From contig NZ_JAMTCF010000004.1 of NCBI RefSeq assembly GCF_024171695.1, forward strand, positions 186,001-250,000: 64,000 nt of DNA. Direction: 5' to 3'. This stretch comes from Actinosynnema pretiosum. GTDB lineage: Bacteria; Actinomycetota; Actinomycetes; Mycobacteriales; Pseudonocardiaceae. Within the stretch, counting starts at the first letter, position 1; the number at the start of each line of letters is the position of its first letter. Below are positions 33,731 to 43,356 of the stretch, one piece after another. The notes under the pieces are model-generated. The model was not told the DNA's origin. It did no database searches and saw only the letters and a program-made list of their open reading frames with translations. The position numbers and the translations under genes are program-made.

Positions 33731-34498
33731 TCAGGCCGCAGGCTTGTCCGCCGGGTTGCCGGTGATCACCAGGTCCAGGGTCTTCGCCCCGGTCTCCTCC
33801 AGCACCAGCCCGGCGCCAGCCGCGACCTTCACCAGCCCGGCCACCGTCGACGGTTCGGCGCGCGAGCGGACCAGGGCGCGCGCGAGCAGCCCCTTGTGCG
33901 CCTTGTTGAAGTGGCTCACCGCCTTGCGCCGCCCCGAGCCGTCCTCGCTCACCACCCGCACCACCACCGCGGCGGGCGCCTTCGCGAGGGACGCGTACGG
34001 GCCCGAGCGGAGGTCCACGACGAACTCGTCGGCCTCCGCCAGCACCGGGCCCAGCGCGGGGCGCCACAGCGCGCCGAGCGGACCGGTCGCGGGCAGCGCG
34101 CTGCCGCCGGACAGGCGGTACGCCGGGATCGCGTCACCACCCCCGACCAGGCCGAACAGTGCCGACACCACGCCGATCCTGGCGTACGCGCGGTCGCGCT
34201 CGGCCTTCGTCAGCGACGGCACGTCCAGCGCGTCGTAGAGCACGCCGGTGTACCGCCGCAGCGCGGGCGTCGTGGCCGACGCGCGCAACTCGGCGTTCCG
34301 CTCGACCTCCCCGGCCTGCCGCTCGGACAGGCCGAGCGCCGCCAGCGACGCGGGCACGTCGGCGGCCAGGTCGACCAGCGCGGTGACGAGCTTGTCGCGC
34401 ACCGGGTTCAGCTCCCGGTGGGACAGCGCGTCCAGGTCGAGGGGAGCACCGGATCCACCGGTCGCCTTGGTCTCCGACGGAGGCAGCAGCACGAGCAC
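33731..34498 (-). CDS. yaaA: Peroxide stress protein YaaA (DUF328)
   Basis: 255 residues. Family marks: MLVLLPPSETKA at the N terminus, RLSGGSALPATGPLG in the middle, and SHFNKAHKGLLARAL near the C terminus. In E. coli YaaA limits free iron and DNA damage under H2O2; the biochemical activity is not settled. The start at GTG 34498 is supported by TAGGCT 8 nt upstream on the minus strand and the absence of a ribosome site, which predicts a leaderless transcript. Confidence 0.92.
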   Translation of the reverse strand: MLVLLPPSETKATGGSGAPLDLDALSHRELNPVRDKLVTALVDLAADVPASLAALGLSERQAGEVERNAELRASATTPALRRYTGVLYDALDVPSLTKAERDRAYARIGVVSALFGLVGGGDAIPAYRLSGGSALPATGPLGALWRPALGPVLAEADEFVVDLRSGPYASLAKAPAAVVVRVVSEDGSGRRKAVSHFNKAHKGLLARALVRSRAEPSTVAGLVKVAAGAGLVLEETGAKTLDLVITGNPADKPAA

Positions 34499-34506
34499 GA
34501 CCGGCG

Positions 34507-34512
34507 AGCCTA
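34507..34512 (-). promoter_or_regulatory. -10 box TAGGCT for yaaA
   Basis: TANNNT box ending 8 nt before GTG 34498; predicts a leaderless mRNA. Confidence 0.55.
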
Positions 34513-34947
34513 CCCACCGGAACCACCCGAACCCGCCACTCCCGCAGTTACCCCGACCACTCCCCGCTCCGGGCACGAGCCAGCGACACCCCGACCGTGC
34601 CCTGACCGTGTCCTGAAGGCACCACGACCCCGTTCCGACGACACCCCGGCCACGTCTCAGCCGCAACGCCGCTCGGCCCCCGAACGCTGACAGCCGTCAT
34701 CGACCGCCGCCGCCGACCTCCGAGCACCGACCGCCGAGCACCGATCAGCGACCACCGCCGACAACCACCGCCGCGACCGGCCACCACCTACCGGCCAACC
34801 ACCTCCCGCCATCCCGTCGCCAACACCACCCCCGACTCGCCCCCGACCGTCCACCTCTGACTCGCCCCGGACCGCCCGACCCCGGCCCGCCTCTTGGACC
34901 GTCCGACCCCGGCCCGGCCTCCCACCCCACCGCTCACATCCCCCGAC
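34513..34947. other. Intergenic low-complexity region
   Basis: About 435 nt rich in CCACCGCCGAC/CCGACC words on the + strand. No gene, promoter or strong hairpin was identified. Confidence 0.45.
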
Positions 34948-35301
34948 TCACCCCCGCCCCGTCACGCAGAACTGGTTCCCCGCCGGATCCGCCAGCACCA
35001 CCCACTCCACCCCCGGCATCGAGCGCTCCGCCACCAGCACCGCCCCCAACCCGGTCAACCGCTCGACCTCCGCCGAAAGATCCACCGCCCCGAAGTCCAG
35101 GTGCACCCGGTTCTTCCCCGGAGTCGGCTCGGCCACCCGCTGGAACCCCAACCGCACCCCGCCCTCGGTGGACAGCATCACCAGATCCCCGTCCTCCCCG
35201 TGCTCCTGCACCGCGTCCGTCTCCAGCGCGGCGGCCCAGAACCCCGCCAACCCCCGAGGATCGGTCGTGTCCACCGTCGTCATCCCGTAGCTCAACCCCA
35301 C
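34948..35301 (-). CDS. VOC/glyoxalase-like protein
   Basis: 117 residues in the two-module beta-alpha-beta-beta-beta layout: TTVDTTDPRGLAGFWAAALE at the front, NRVHLDFGAVDLSAEVERL in the middle, and WVVLADPAGNQFCVTG at the end. Such small VOC proteins may be enzymes or antibiotic-binding proteins; function here is unknown. GTG 35301 is preferred over GTG 35310 because TAGCGT is 7 nt upstream of it and overlaps the earlier codon. Confidence 0.85.
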   Translation of the reverse strand: MGLSYGMTTVDTTDPRGLAGFWAAALETDAVQEHGEDGDLVMLSTEGGVRLGFQRVAEPTPGKNRVHLDFGAVDLSAEVERLTGLGAVLVAERSMPGVEWVVLADPAGNQFCVTGRG

Positions 35302-35308
35302 GCCCGGC

Positions 35309-35314
35309 ACGCTA
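35309..35314 (-). promoter_or_regulatory. -10 box TAGCGT for the VOC gene
   Basis: TANNNT box 7 nt before GTG 35301 on the minus strand; predicts a leaderless mRNA. Confidence 0.5.
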
Positions 35315-35507
35315 ACCACGCCCCCCGACAATTCCGGCCCCCCGCCGAACCCCCACCGCCCACCAACCGCCAGGACCACCCGTTCGGGTAACCAACAGCA
35401 ACCGCCGCCACCCCCCGACCACCCCGCGCCGGGGTAACCGGCTGGAACCCCCGCCACCCCGTTCACTAGGCTTTTCAGGACCACCAGCCCCACGAGGAGT
35501 CCCAACC

Positions 35508-37253
35508 GTGATCACGAGGATGTCGTCGCTGTTCCTGCGCACGCTGCGCGAGGACCCGGCCGACGCCGAAGTCCCGAGCCACAAGCTGCTGGTCCGCGCG
35601 GGCTACGTGCGGCGCGTCGCGCCGGGCGGCTACTCGTGGCTGCCGCTGGGCCTGAGGGTGCTGCGCAACATCGAGCGGGTCGTCCGCGAGGAGATGGACG
35701 CGATCGGCGCGCAGGAGATCCAGTTCCCCGCGCTGCTGCCGAAGGAGCCCTACGAGGCCACCAACCGGTGGACCGAGTACGGCCCCAACATCTTCCGCCT
35801 GAAGGACCGCAAGGGCGCCGACTACCTGCTCGGCCCGACCCACGAGGAGCTGTTCGCGCTCACCGTGAAGGGCGAGTACAGCTCGTACAAGGACTACCCG
35901 GTCGCGCTCTACCAGATCCAGACCAAGTACCGCGACGAGGCGCGCCCCCGCGCGGGCATCCTGCGCGGTCGCGAGTTCGTCATGAAGGACTCGTACTCCT
36001 TCGACCTCACCGACGAGGGCCTGGCCGAGGCGTACCAGCGCCACCGCGCCGCCTACATCAAGATCTTCGACCGGCTCGGCATGGACTACGTCATCGTGTC
36101 CGCGACCTCCGGCGCGATGGGCGGCTCGGCCTCCGAGGAGTTCCTGGCGGTCGCCCCGACCGGCGAGGACACCTTCGTCCGCAGCACCGAGTCCGACTAC
36201 GCGGCCAACGTCGAGGCCGTCACCACCCCCGCCCCCCCGGTTCAGCCGATCGAGGGCCGTCCCGAGGCGCAGGTGCACAGCACCCCCGCGACCCCGACCA
36301 TCGACACCCTGGTCGAGTTCTTCAACAACGCGGGTCTCGGCCGCGAGTTCACCGCCGCCGACACGCTGAAGAACGTGCTGGTCAAGACCCGCGTCCCCGG
36401 CTCCGACTGGGAGCTGCTGGCGATCGGCCTCCCCGGCGACCGCGAGGTCGACCTCAAGCGCCTGGAGGCGGCCGTCGAGCCCGCCGAGGTCGCCATGCTG
36501 GACGAGGCCGACTTCAAGGCCCACCCCTTCCTGGTCAAGGGCTACATCGGTCCCGGCGCGCTGCTCGCGAACGAGGTCCGCTACCTGGTCGACCCGCGCG
36601 TCGTCGAGGGCACCGCCTGGGTGACCGGCGCCGACCAGCACGAGCACCACGTGGTCGACCTGATCTGCGGTCGCGACTTCACCCCGGACGGCACGATCGA
36701 CGTCGCCGAGGTCCGCGAGGGCGACCCGTCGCCCGACGGCAAGGGCCTCCTGGTGGCCGCGCGCGGCATCGAGATCGGCCACATCTTCCAGCTCGGCCGC
36801 AAGTACGCCGACGCGTTCTCGCTCGACGCCCTCGGCCCGGACGGCAAGCCCGTGCGCATCACCATGGGCTCCTACGGCATCGGCGTGTCCCGCCTGGTCG
36901 CCGCGATCGCCGAGCAGAGCCACGACGACCGGGGCCTCATCTGGCCGCGCAACGTCGCCCCCGCCGACGTGCACGTGGTCGTCGCGGGCAAGGACGCCAC
37001 CCTCCTGGAGGGCGGCGAGAAGCTCGCGGGCGAGCTGTCCTCGGCGGGTCTGAGCGTGCTGCTGGACGACCGCAAGGCCAGCCCCGGCGTGAAGTTCGCC
37101 GACGCCGAGCTGGTGGGCGTGCCCACGATCCTCGTGGTCGGCCGGGGCCTGGCGAACGGCCTGGTCGAGGTCAAGGACCGCCGCTCCGGCGAGCGCGTCG
37201 AGGTGCCGGTCGACGAGGCCGTGCAGCACGTGCTGGCCGTCGCGCGCGGCTGA
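35508..37253 (+). CDS. proS: Prolyl-tRNA synthetase (bacterial type)
   Basis: 581 residues with the bacterial arrangement: a class II catalytic core ([54 protein letters not shown]), the INS editing insertion (about residues 230-390, where [10 protein letters not shown] and [11 protein letters not shown] are seen), motif 3 [18 protein letters not shown], and an anticodon-binding C-terminal domain. It charges tRNA-Pro. The GTG start has GAGGAG about 9 nt upstream; TAGGCT at 35467-35472 is a likely -10 box. Linked to rimP-nusA-infB here as in mycobacteria. Confidence 0.97.
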   Translation: MITRMSSLFLRTLREDPADAEVPSHKLLVRAGYVRRVAPGGYSWLPLGLRVLRNIERVVREEMDAIGAQEIQFPALLPKEPYEATNRWTEYGPNIFRLKDRKGADYLLGPTHEELFALTVKGEYSSYKDYPVALYQIQTKYRDEARPRAGILRGREFVMKDSYSFDLTDEGLAEAYQRHRAAYIKIFDRLGMDYVIVSATSGAMGGSASEEFLAVAPTGEDTFVRSTESDYAANVEAVTTPAPPVQPIEGRPEAQVHSTPATPTIDTLVEFFNNAGLGREFTAADTLKNVLVKTRVPGSDWELLAIGLPGDREVDLKRLEAAVEPAEVAMLDEADFKAHPFLVKGYIGPGALLANEVRYLVDPRVVEGTAWVTGADQHEHHVVDLICGRDFTPDGTIDVAEVREGDPSPDGKGLLVAARGIEIGHIFQLGRKYADAFSLDALGPDGKPVRITMGSYGIGVSRLVAAIAEQSHDDRGLIWPRNVAPADVHVVVAGKDATLLEGGEKLAGELSSAGLSVLLDDRKASPGVKFADAELVGVPTILVVGRGLANGLVEVKDRRSGERVEVPVDEAVQHVLAVARG

Positions 37254-37270
37254 CCCCTCCGCGGACGCGA

Positions 37271-37304
37271 AGAGGGCCGGTGCTCACCCGAGCACCGGCC
37301 CTCT
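37271..37304. terminator. Bidirectional terminator after proS
   Basis: A perfect 14-bp stem (AGAGGGCCGGTGCT with AGCACCGGCCCTCT) and 6-nt loop between convergent proS and the HAD gene. Confidence 0.7.
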
Positions 37305-37322
37305 CGTCGTCCAGGGGAGACC

Positions 37323-38012
37323 TCAGCGCCTGCCGAGCAGCACGTCCACCACGTCGGCGGTGTCCGACAGGTCCACCAGCACCGCGTGCGCCCCGGACGC
37401 CTCCAGCTCCGCCACGTCGCTGCGCCCGGTCGCCACCGCGACCGCCCGGTACCCGTGGTGCAGCGCCGCGTCCACGTCGTGCGGGGTGTCCCCGACGACC
37501 ACCACCGACTCCGGCGCCACGCCGTGCTTGGCCGTCGCCAGCCGCACCGCCTCGCGCACCAGGTCGGGCCGGTCGTCGGACAGCTCGCCGAACCCGCCGA
37601 TCGCGAAGTCCAGGTGCCGCTCCAGCTCGAACGCCGCCAGCTTGTACCGGGCGATCTCCACCAGGTTCCCGGTCACCAGCGACTGCACCACGCCGGGCTC
37701 ACCGGCCAGCGCCTCCAGCACCGCGCCTGCCCCCGGCAGCGCCCGGCCGCGCTCGGCCAGCAGCCCGTGCTCCAGGCGCGCCACCGCGATCAGCTCGGCG
37801 TGCAGCCGGGAGATCAGCTCGTCGGTGGCCTCCAGGTCGTGCGCGAGCAGCAGCTGCCTGCTGATCGCCCGCTCGGTGCGCCCCGCGTACGAGGGCCGGT
37901 GCACCAGCTCCAGGCCGGACACCGTCCGCAGCGCGGTCCCGTACCAGGCGTGACCGAGCCCGGAGGCGTCGATCAGGGTCAGGTCGATGTCCCACAGCAC
38001 GAGGGTCTTCAC
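37323..38012 (-). CDS. HAD-superfamily hydrolase
   Basis: 229 residues. Motif I VLWDIDLTLID (nucleophile Asp and general acid), motif II VTGN in QSLVTGNLVEIARYK, and motif III/IV VVVGDTPHDVDAAL. A helical cap domain between motifs I and II resembles the phosphoglycolate-phosphatase/beta-phosphoglucomutase group. Substrate unknown. GTG 38012 overlaps the stop of the upstream membrane-protein gene as GTGA, the third member of a coupled three-gene unit. Confidence 0.9.
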   Translation of the reverse strand: MKTLVLWDIDLTLIDASGLGHAWYGTALRTVSGLELVHRPSYAGRTERAISRQLLLAHDLEATDELISRLHAELIAVARLEHGLLAERGRALPGAGAVLEALAGEPGVVQSLVTGNLVEIARYKLAAFELERHLDFAIGGFGELSDDRPDLVREAVRLATAKHGVAPESVVVVGDTPHDVDAALHHGYRAVAVATGRSDVAELEASGAHAVLVDLSDTADVVDVLLGRR

Positions 38013-38698
38013 GAGACGCGCACGCTCCCCACGATCCGGTCCGCCTCCGCTTCGCTGGGCCCCTGGGCCACGTGCGGCCCGCCCTGCGCGACGTTCAGCA
38101 CCAGCACGCCGTGCTTCCCGCCCGGCAGCTCCGCAGCCACCAGGGTGATCTCCGCCTTCGGCGCGTAGCAGGCGCTCACGCCCCTCGGCTCGACCGACAG
38201 CACCACCTTCGTCCGGCCGTCCACCTCGGTCACCACCGGCTCGCCCACGCTCGGCGGGGTGCCGTCCACGGTGTACCCGTTGTTCGCCACGGTCTTGCCG
38301 AGCTGGCTGAGCACGGTCAGCGTCGCCGCGTTGACCTGCGCGGACGACACGATCGCCTGCACCATCTGCTTGTCCTGGCACTCGAACGGCCGGGACACCC
38401 ACACCCCGGTCAGCCGGGTGCTGCCCGCGAGGCCGTCGCCGCTCTCCTCCCAGGAGGGCGGCACCTGGTAGGTCAGCCCCGAGCCGCGCACGGACGTCCA
38501 CTCCGGCTGCGCCGACGTCGAGGTCGCCGTCGCGGGCCCGCCCGCCGAGGCGTCCGAGCCGGAGCCGATCAGCACGGCCGTCACCACGCCGCCCGCCACG
38601 ACCAGCACGCCGAGCACGGACAGGGCGATCCACAGCCCCGTGCGCTTGGGCTTGGGGGGCGGTTGCTGCTGGTAGTAGCCGAGGCCCGAGTAGCTCAC
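38009..38698 (-). CDS. Membrane-anchored extracellular protein, paralogue B
   Basis: 229 residues. A short Pro/Gln-rich cytoplasmic N terminus (YYQQQPPPKPKR), one transmembrane helix (GLWIALSVLGVLVVAGGVVTAV) and an exported domain with LTYQVPPSWEE, RLTGVWVSRPFECQ and CYAPKAE; two Cys may pair outside. It resembles its upstream neighbour in layout and in the Y-x-VP-x-SW and LTG motifs, and loosely the LpqN-like secreted proteins of actinobacteria. Function unknown. Overlaps both neighbours by GTGA. Confidence 0.8.
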   Translation of the reverse strand: MSYSGLGYYQQQPPPKPKRTGLWIALSVLGVLVVAGGVVTAVLIGSGSDASAGGPATATSTSAQPEWTSVRGSGLTYQVPPSWEESGDGLAGSTRLTGVWVSRPFECQDKQMVQAIVSSAQVNAATLTVLSQLGKTVANNGYTVDGTPPSVGEPVVTEVDGRTKVVLSVEPRGVSACYAPKAEITLVAAELPGGKHGVLVLNVAQGGPHVAQGPSEAEADRIVGSVRVS

Positions 38699-39786
38699 CC
38701 GCCCACCGCCAGCGGGCGCACCGAGTCGATCATCGCCTGGAGGTCGCCCTCGGTGGGGGAGGCGGGGGCGGTGGCCGGGCCGCCCGCGAGGTCGCCGTTG
38801 GCCATGAACACGTGCGTGGCCCGCTCGCCCCTGGCCGCGAGCACGCGCACCATGCCCTTGGACGCGATGCAGGCGTTGCCGCCGCCCGCCGTGACGGTCG
38901 CGTCGACCTGCACCGCCGGGATGGGCTGCCCGCCGCCGACGTTCGGGACGGTCACCTCCTTCGGGTCGGTGAGCTTCACGTCGAGCTCCGGGGCGCTGCT
39001 GTAGAAGTACCGGGCGACCTTGTCGGCCACGTCCTTCGCGACGCCCGCCAGGTCGGTGTTCGAGATCAGCGTGCCGCCCGCGTTGCCCCGGTTGTAGGAG
39101 TTGCCCTCGCAGGTGTAGACGCCGAACATGGACAGCCCGGTCAGCCGCGCGTCCAGGTTCGTGACCGGCGAGCTGCCCTTCTGCGGGGCCCACGACTTCG
39201 GCACGTCGTAGCTGTAGGCCAGGTCGGTGACCGGCAGGCAGTTCCAGCCGGAGGTCACCGCCGTGCAGCTCGCGGCCTCCGCGCTGGGCGAGGTCGGCGC
39301 GGGCGAGGACGCGGCCGAGCTGCTGGGCGGGGTTTCGCTGCTGGGCGCGGCCACGGTGGTCTTGTCGTCCTCGGAGCCGCTGGTGAGCACGTACGCCGTG
39401 GCTCCGCCGCCCACGAGCAGGAGGGCCACCGCGCCCACCGCGAGCCAGACCTTGCCCCGGTTCCGCTTCGGCGGCTCCTCGCCGCCGGAGAACACGCCGA
39501 GCCCGCCGTACGAGCCGAAGCCCTGCTGGGGGAAGCCCTGCTGGTCGCCGTAGCCGGGCTGCGGGTAGCCCTGCTGGTCGCCGTACCCCGGTTGGGGGTA
39601 GGCCTGCTGGTCCCCGTAACCCGGCTGGGGAGCCCCGAAGGAGTGATCCTGATACGGCTGCTGGGGGTGTCCCGGCTGCGGGGTGGAGCCGCTGGCGCCG
39701 TCCTGCCCCCACCCGCCCTGGTGGGGCTGACCTGCCTGGCCACCCCAGCCGGACTGCCCGTCACCTGGGTAAGTCACGGCTCGCAC
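38695..39786 (-). CDS. Membrane-anchored extracellular protein, paralogue A, with Gln/Gly/Tyr repeats
   Basis: 363 residues. The N terminus is a low-complexity cytoplasmic tail with three or four tandem copies of QPGYGDQQxYP (about residues 54-90). A single membrane helix (VWLAVGAVALLLVGGGATAYVL) follows, then a Ser/Pro-rich stalk and an exported domain with LAYSYDVPKSW, LTGLSMFGVYTCEG and two further Cys. Paralogous to the next gene. Function unknown; such tails often recruit other cytoplasmic proteins. GTG 39786 has GGAGG 7 nt upstream. First gene of the three-gene coupled set. Confidence 0.8.
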   Translation of the reverse strand: MRAVTYPGDGQSGWGGQAGQPHQGGWGQDGASGSTPQPGHPQQPYQDHSFGAPQPGYGDQQAYPQPGYGDQQGYPQPGYGDQQGFPQQGFGSYGGLGVFSGGEEPPKRNRGKVWLAVGAVALLLVGGGATAYVLTSGSEDDKTTVAAPSSETPPSSSAASSPAPTSPSAEAASCTAVTSGWNCLPVTDLAYSYDVPKSWAPQKGSSPVTNLDARLTGLSMFGVYTCEGNSYNRGNAGGTLISNTDLAGVAKDVADKVARYFYSSAPELDVKLTDPKEVTVPNVGGGQPIPAVQVDATVTAGGGNACIASKGMVRVLAARGERATHVFMANGDLAGGPATAPASPTEGDLQAMIDSVRPLAVGG

Positions 39787-39910
39787 GGTACCGCCTCCAC
39801 CAGTCGGAATCCGCTCAGGTGATGGAAAAGCGATCGAGGTTGGACGTGCCGCAGCTCACTTCCGTCCACGACGGAGGGTGCCCAGCGCCTCACTCGGTCG
39901 TGTCTGAGGT

Positions 39911-40318
39911 TCACCCGGCCAAAAAGCTGAACCGCACCTTGCGCACCGGGTTGTCCACGTTCGTGTCCACCAGGCACACCGACTGCCAGGTGCCCAGCGC
40001 CATCACCCCGCCGAGCACCGGGACCGTCGCGTGCGGCGGGACCAGCGCGGGCAGCACGTGGTCGCGGCCGTGCCCCGGCGTGCCGTGCCGGTGCCGCCAC
40101 CGGCCGTCGGCGGGCAGCAGGTCGCGCAGCGCCGCCAGCAGGTCGGTGTCGCTGCCCGCGCCCGTCTCCAGCACCGCGAGCCCGGCCGTGGCGTGCGGGA
40201 CCCACACGTGCAGCAGCCCGTCCCCGGACGTCTTCGCCAGGAACCGCTCGCAGTGCGCGGTCAGGTCGAACACGACCTCGTCGGAACCCGTCCTGATCTC
40301 GATCTCCTCGCTGAGCAC
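39911..40318 (-). CDS. YjbQ/UPF0047 family protein
   Basis: 135 residues, normal for the family. Conserved stretch LLHVWVPHATAGLAVLETGAGSD, then RHRHGTPGHGRDHVLPALVP and GTWQSVCLVDTNVDNPVRKV at the C terminus. Some members show weak thiamine-phosphate synthase activity; the true role is unresolved. The GTG start has TACCCT 6 nt upstream and no ribosome site. Divergent from the SDR gene with a 49-nt shared control region. Confidence 0.9.
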   Translation of the reverse strand: MLSEEIEIRTGSDEVVFDLTAHCERFLAKTSGDGLLHVWVPHATAGLAVLETGAGSDTDLLAALRDLLPADGRWRHRHGTPGHGRDHVLPALVPPHATVPVLGGVMALGTWQSVCLVDTNVDNPVRKVRFSFLAG

Positions 40319-40324
40319 CGGGAG

Positions 40325-40330
40325 AGGGTA
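40325..40330 (-). promoter_or_regulatory. -10 box TACCCT for the YjbQ-like gene
   Basis: TANNNT box 6 nt before GTG 40318 on the minus strand; predicts a leaderless mRNA. Confidence 0.45.
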
Positions 40331-40367
40331 CGCAAAAACCGGTCGACACCGCCGTCCCCGCGACCGA

Positions 40368-41156
40368 ATGATCGACGCCGTGCCGCACACCGCGATCGTC
40401 ACCGGGGCCAACCAGGGCATCGGGGCCGCCGTCGCCACCGCGCTCGCCGCGCGGGGCGTCCAGGTCCTCGCCGCCTACTTCAGGTTCACCCCGCTCCCCG
40501 ACCCCAGCCTCCCCGACCGGTACGCCGCCGACCGGGGGGCCGACGCCACCGCCGTGGTCCGCGCGATCGAGGCGGCGGGCGGCCGGGTGCTCGCCGTCGA
40601 GGCCGACCTCGCCGACCCGCAGGCCCCCGCCCGCCTGTTCGACACCGCCGAGCGCGAGCTGGGCCCGGTCGACGTGCTGGTCAACAACGCCTCCTCGTGG
40701 GTGCAGGACACGTTCCTGGCCGCCGGGCTGGACCAGTTCGGCCGCACGACGGCCCCCGTCTCCGCCGAGACCTTCGACGCCCAGTTCGCCGTGGACGCCC
40801 GAGCCAGCGCGCTGCTGATCGCCGAGTTTGCCCGCAGGCACCTGGCGCGCGGCGCGGACTGGGGCCGGATCGTCGGCCTCACCTCCGGCGGGCCGGGCGG
40901 GTTCCCCAGCGAGGTCACCTACGGCGCGGCCAAGGCGGCCCTGGACAACTACACGATGGCCGCCGCCGCCGAGCTGGCCCCGCACGGCGTCACCGCCAAC
41001 TGCGTCAAGCCGCCCGCCACCGACACCGGCTGGGTCAACGACGCCGTCCGCGCCTCCACCAGGGTCGCCGAGCCGCACGAGGTCGCCGACGTCGTCGCGT
41101 TCCTGTGCTCGGACGAGGCCAAGCTCGTCACCGGGAACGTGGTGACCCTGCGCTGA
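40368..41156 (+). CDS. Short-chain dehydrogenase/reductase (FabG-like)
   Basis: 262 residues. Rossmann motif [10 protein letters not shown] near residue 12, NNAS (VLVNNASSW) in place of NNAG, catalytic Ser region GLTSGGPGG and YGAAK with Tyr and Lys. The C-terminal [15 protein letters not shown] is typical of classical SDRs. It likely reduces or oxidises a small carbonyl compound; substrate unknown. ATG 40368 is used; a GTG 15 nt later is a possible alternative. Divergent from YjbQ. Confidence 0.9.
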   Translation: MIDAVPHTAIVTGANQGIGAAVATALAARGVQVLAAYFRFTPLPDPSLPDRYAADRGADATAVVRAIEAAGGRVLAVEADLADPQAPARLFDTAERELGPVDVLVNNASSWVQDTFLAAGLDQFGRTTAPVSAETFDAQFAVDARASALLIAEFARRHLARGADWGRIVGLTSGGPGGFPSEVTYGAAKAALDNYTMAAAAELAPHGVTANCVKPPATDTGWVNDAVRASTRVAEPHEVADVVAFLCSDEAKLVTGNVVTLR

Positions 41157-41361
41157 GCCGGGCCGGGGCGCGCCTGGCCGGGCGGCGGTGGCGCGGGGAC
41201 GGGCGTCCCCGCTGGGCCGTGCGGGGGTGGCGCGGGCTGGCAGGGGCGCGCTGAGCCGTGCGGACGTGGCGCGGGACGGCAGCGGTGCGCCGGACCGCGC
41301 GGGGCGCCGCCCGGCCGTTCGCGGGGTGGACGACCGGCGGGGCGTGGGGTCTGATGGCCCC

Positions 41362-42363
41362 ATGCGGACCGCGTTCGGCGAGACCTTCGACGTCCCACCC
41401 GGCTACCTCAACACCGCCAGCGTCGGCGTCCCGTCGACCACCACCGCCCGCGCGGTCGCCGACGCCGTGGCCCGGTGGGCGCGCGGCGCCGACGCGCCGC
41501 CGGTGTTCGACGAGCCCGTCGCCGTCGCGCGCGCCGCCTTCGGCCGGATCGTCGGGGCGCCCGCCGACCGCGTCGCCATCGGCGCCACCGTCTCCCAGCT
41601 CGTCGCGCTGGTCGCCGCGAGCCTGCCCGAGGGCGCCCGCGTCCTGGTCGCGAAGGGCGACTTCACCAGCCTCACCTTCCCGTTCGCCGCGCGCGGCCAC
41701 ACCGTCACCGAGGTCCCGCTCGACGAGCTCGCCGACCGCGCCGCCGACCACGACCTGGTCGCCGTCAGCGTCGCCCAGTCCGCCGACGGCCGCCTCGCCG
41801 ACCTCGCCGCGCTGCGCGCCACCGGCGTCCCGGTCCTGCTCGACGCCACCCAGGCCGCCGGGTGGCTGCCGCTGGAGCTGGACTGGGCCGACTGGGTGGT
41901 CGGCACCGGCTACAAGTGGCTGCTCAGCCCGCGCGGCACCGCCTGGCTCGCCTGCTCCGAGGCCGCGCTGGCCAGGACCGCGCCGCTGGTCGCCAACTGG
42001 TACGCGGGCGACGACCCGTGGACCACCGTCTACGACCTGCCGCTGCGCCTGGCCGCCGACGCCCGCCGCCTCGACCTGTCCCCGGTCTGGCACGCCCACG
42101 TCGGCGCCGCCGCCGCGCTGCCCTGGTTCGCCTCGCTCGACCGCGCCGCCGTGCACGCCCACACCACCGGGCTCGCCGACGCGCTGCGCGCCGGACTGGG
42201 CCTGCCGCCCGCCGGGTCCGCCATCGTGTCCCTGGACGTGCCGCCGGAACCGCTGCTCGCGGCCGGGATCGCCGCCAGCACGCGCGCCGGCCGGGTCCGC
42301 CTCGCCTTCCACCTCTACAGCACCCGCGACGACGTCGACCGCGTGCTCAGAGCGCTCGCCTGA
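41362..42363 (+). CDS. Class V aminotransferase (NifS/kynureninase fold)
   Basis: 333 residues. [11 protein letters not shown] opens the fold, [18 protein letters not shown] holds the PLP-interacting Asp and Gln, and the PLP lysine is in [18 protein letters not shown]. It lacks an obvious catalytic cysteine loop of cysteine desulfurases, so a desulfurase role is unlikely. The substrate is unknown. The ATG is preceded by a 205-nt G-rich gap; no good ribosome site is visible. Confidence 0.88.
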   Translation: MRTAFGETFDVPPGYLNTASVGVPSTTTARAVADAVARWARGADAPPVFDEPVAVARAAFGRIVGAPADRVAIGATVSQLVALVAASLPEGARVLVAKGDFTSLTFPFAARGHTVTEVPLDELADRAADHDLVAVSVAQSADGRLADLAALRATGVPVLLDATQAAGWLPLELDWADWVVGTGYKWLLSPRGTAWLACSEAALARTAPLVANWYAGDDPWTTVYDLPLRLAADARRLDLSPVWHAHVGAAAALPWFASLDRAAVHAHTTGLADALRAGLGLPPAGSAIVSLDVPPEPLLAAGIAASTRAGRVRLAFHLYSTRDDVDRVLRALA

Positions 42364-42374
42364 ACCGCGTCCGT

Positions 42375-42380
42375 TACCGT
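42375..42380 (+). promoter_or_regulatory. -10 box TACCGT for the downstream membrane protein
   Basis: TANNNT box 8 nt before GTG 42389; predicts a leaderless mRNA. Confidence 0.5.
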
Positions 42381-42388
42381 GGTCGGCT

Positions 42389-43321
42389 GTGTCGGTTCCC
42401 CCCGAATCACCTGGAGAGGTGACCCAGCGGATTCCCCGAGTCCCGGCTGGGCCGCCGATGGGGCCGCCCCCGCCGCAGGACCAGGGGCAGCCCCAGCCCG
42501 TTCCGCCCACCCCCCAGCAGACGCCGTCGGGCACCCTCACGTTCGAGCCGGTGCCCGGCCCGCAGGGACCGCCGCGACCCGGCGGAGCGCCCCCCTACGG
42601 CGGCTACGACCAGGGCTTCCCCCCACCGCCGCCGCCCCGGTACGGCGCGCCCGCGCAGCAGCGCCCGCGCAGCCACCCGCCCACCGCGACCGGCCTGTCG
42701 GCGGTGCCGTTCCAGCGGCGCACAGCGGTGGTCCGGATCATCGGCCTGGTCGGCATCGCGGTCGTCTCCGGACTCGTCTGGATGATGTTCCAGTCGGGTG
42801 AGGGGCCGAAGTCCTCCAGCGGCTCGCCGACCCCGTCCAGCGCGCCGGTCGTGCCCGCGGGCGAGTTCGAGTTCACCCCGTCCACCCAGGCCCCGGCCCC
42901 GCGCCGGGACGCCGAGTGCGCCTCGCACGCCTACGGCCAGGCCAAGGACTTCTTCGGCAAGACCCCGTGCGAGGAGCTGATCCGGGCGCTCTACACCACG
43001 ACGGCCGCCGCCAACGGGGCGAAGGTCTACACCTCGGTCGCCGTGGTCAGGATGAAGTCCCCCGAGGACGCGACCGCCCTGATGGAGCTGACCAACCGGG
43101 ACGGCACCGGCAACGTGAACGACCTGGTCAAGGACGGCGCGGTCAAGGTCGACGGGATCACCACGCTCGGCGGTGGCGGCTACGCCTCGAAGCTGAGCGA
43201 CCGCGACGTGGTCATCGTCGAGTCGGACACCGCCAAGGCCGACAACACCGGGGCCGGGCACACCGACCTGATGCGGCGGATCTCCGCCGACGCCCTGCGG
43301 CTGGCCGCCGCGCTCGGCTGA
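42389..43321 (+). CDS. Pro-rich single-pass membrane protein with exported domain
   Basis: 310 residues. About 110 residues of Pro/Gln/Gly-rich cytoplasmic tail (GPPPPQDQGQPQ, PPPPPPRYGAPAQQ) lead to one membrane helix (VVRIIGLVGIAVVSGLVWMMF). A Ser/Pro stalk and an exported domain of about 140 residues follow, with Cys in DAECASHAY and TPCEELIRALY. The layout matches the 38-39.8 kb pair, but sequence similarity by eye is weak. Function unknown. The start is supported by a -10 box 8 nt upstream. Confidence 0.8.
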   Translation: MSVPPESPGEVTQRIPRVPAGPPMGPPPPQDQGQPQPVPPTPQQTPSGTLTFEPVPGPQGPPRPGGAPPYGGYDQGFPPPPPPRYGAPAQQRPRSHPPTATGLSAVPFQRRTAVVRIIGLVGIAVVSGLVWMMFQSGEGPKSSSGSPTPSSAPVVPAGEFEFTPSTQAPAPRRDAECASHAYGQAKDFFGKTPCEELIRALYTTTAAANGAKVYTSVAVVRMKSPEDATALMELTNRDGTGNVNDLVKDGAVKVDGITTLGGGGYASKLSDRDVVIVESDTAKADNTGAGHTDLMRRISADALRLAAALG

Positions 43322-43327
43322 CCGCCC

Positions 43328-43356
43328 GCGCCGGGCCCCGCACGAGGGCCCGGCGC
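43328..43356 (+). terminator. Hairpin terminator
   Basis: An 11-bp stem (GCGCCGGGCCC with GGGCCCGGCGC) and 7-nt loop, 7 nt after the preceding stop codon. Confidence 0.6.

Noticed and set aside
38695-39786. Collagen-like or amyloid-type repeat protein
   Set aside because: The QPGYGDQQ units number only three or four and sit on the presumed cytoplasmic side; there is no Gly-X-Y periodicity.
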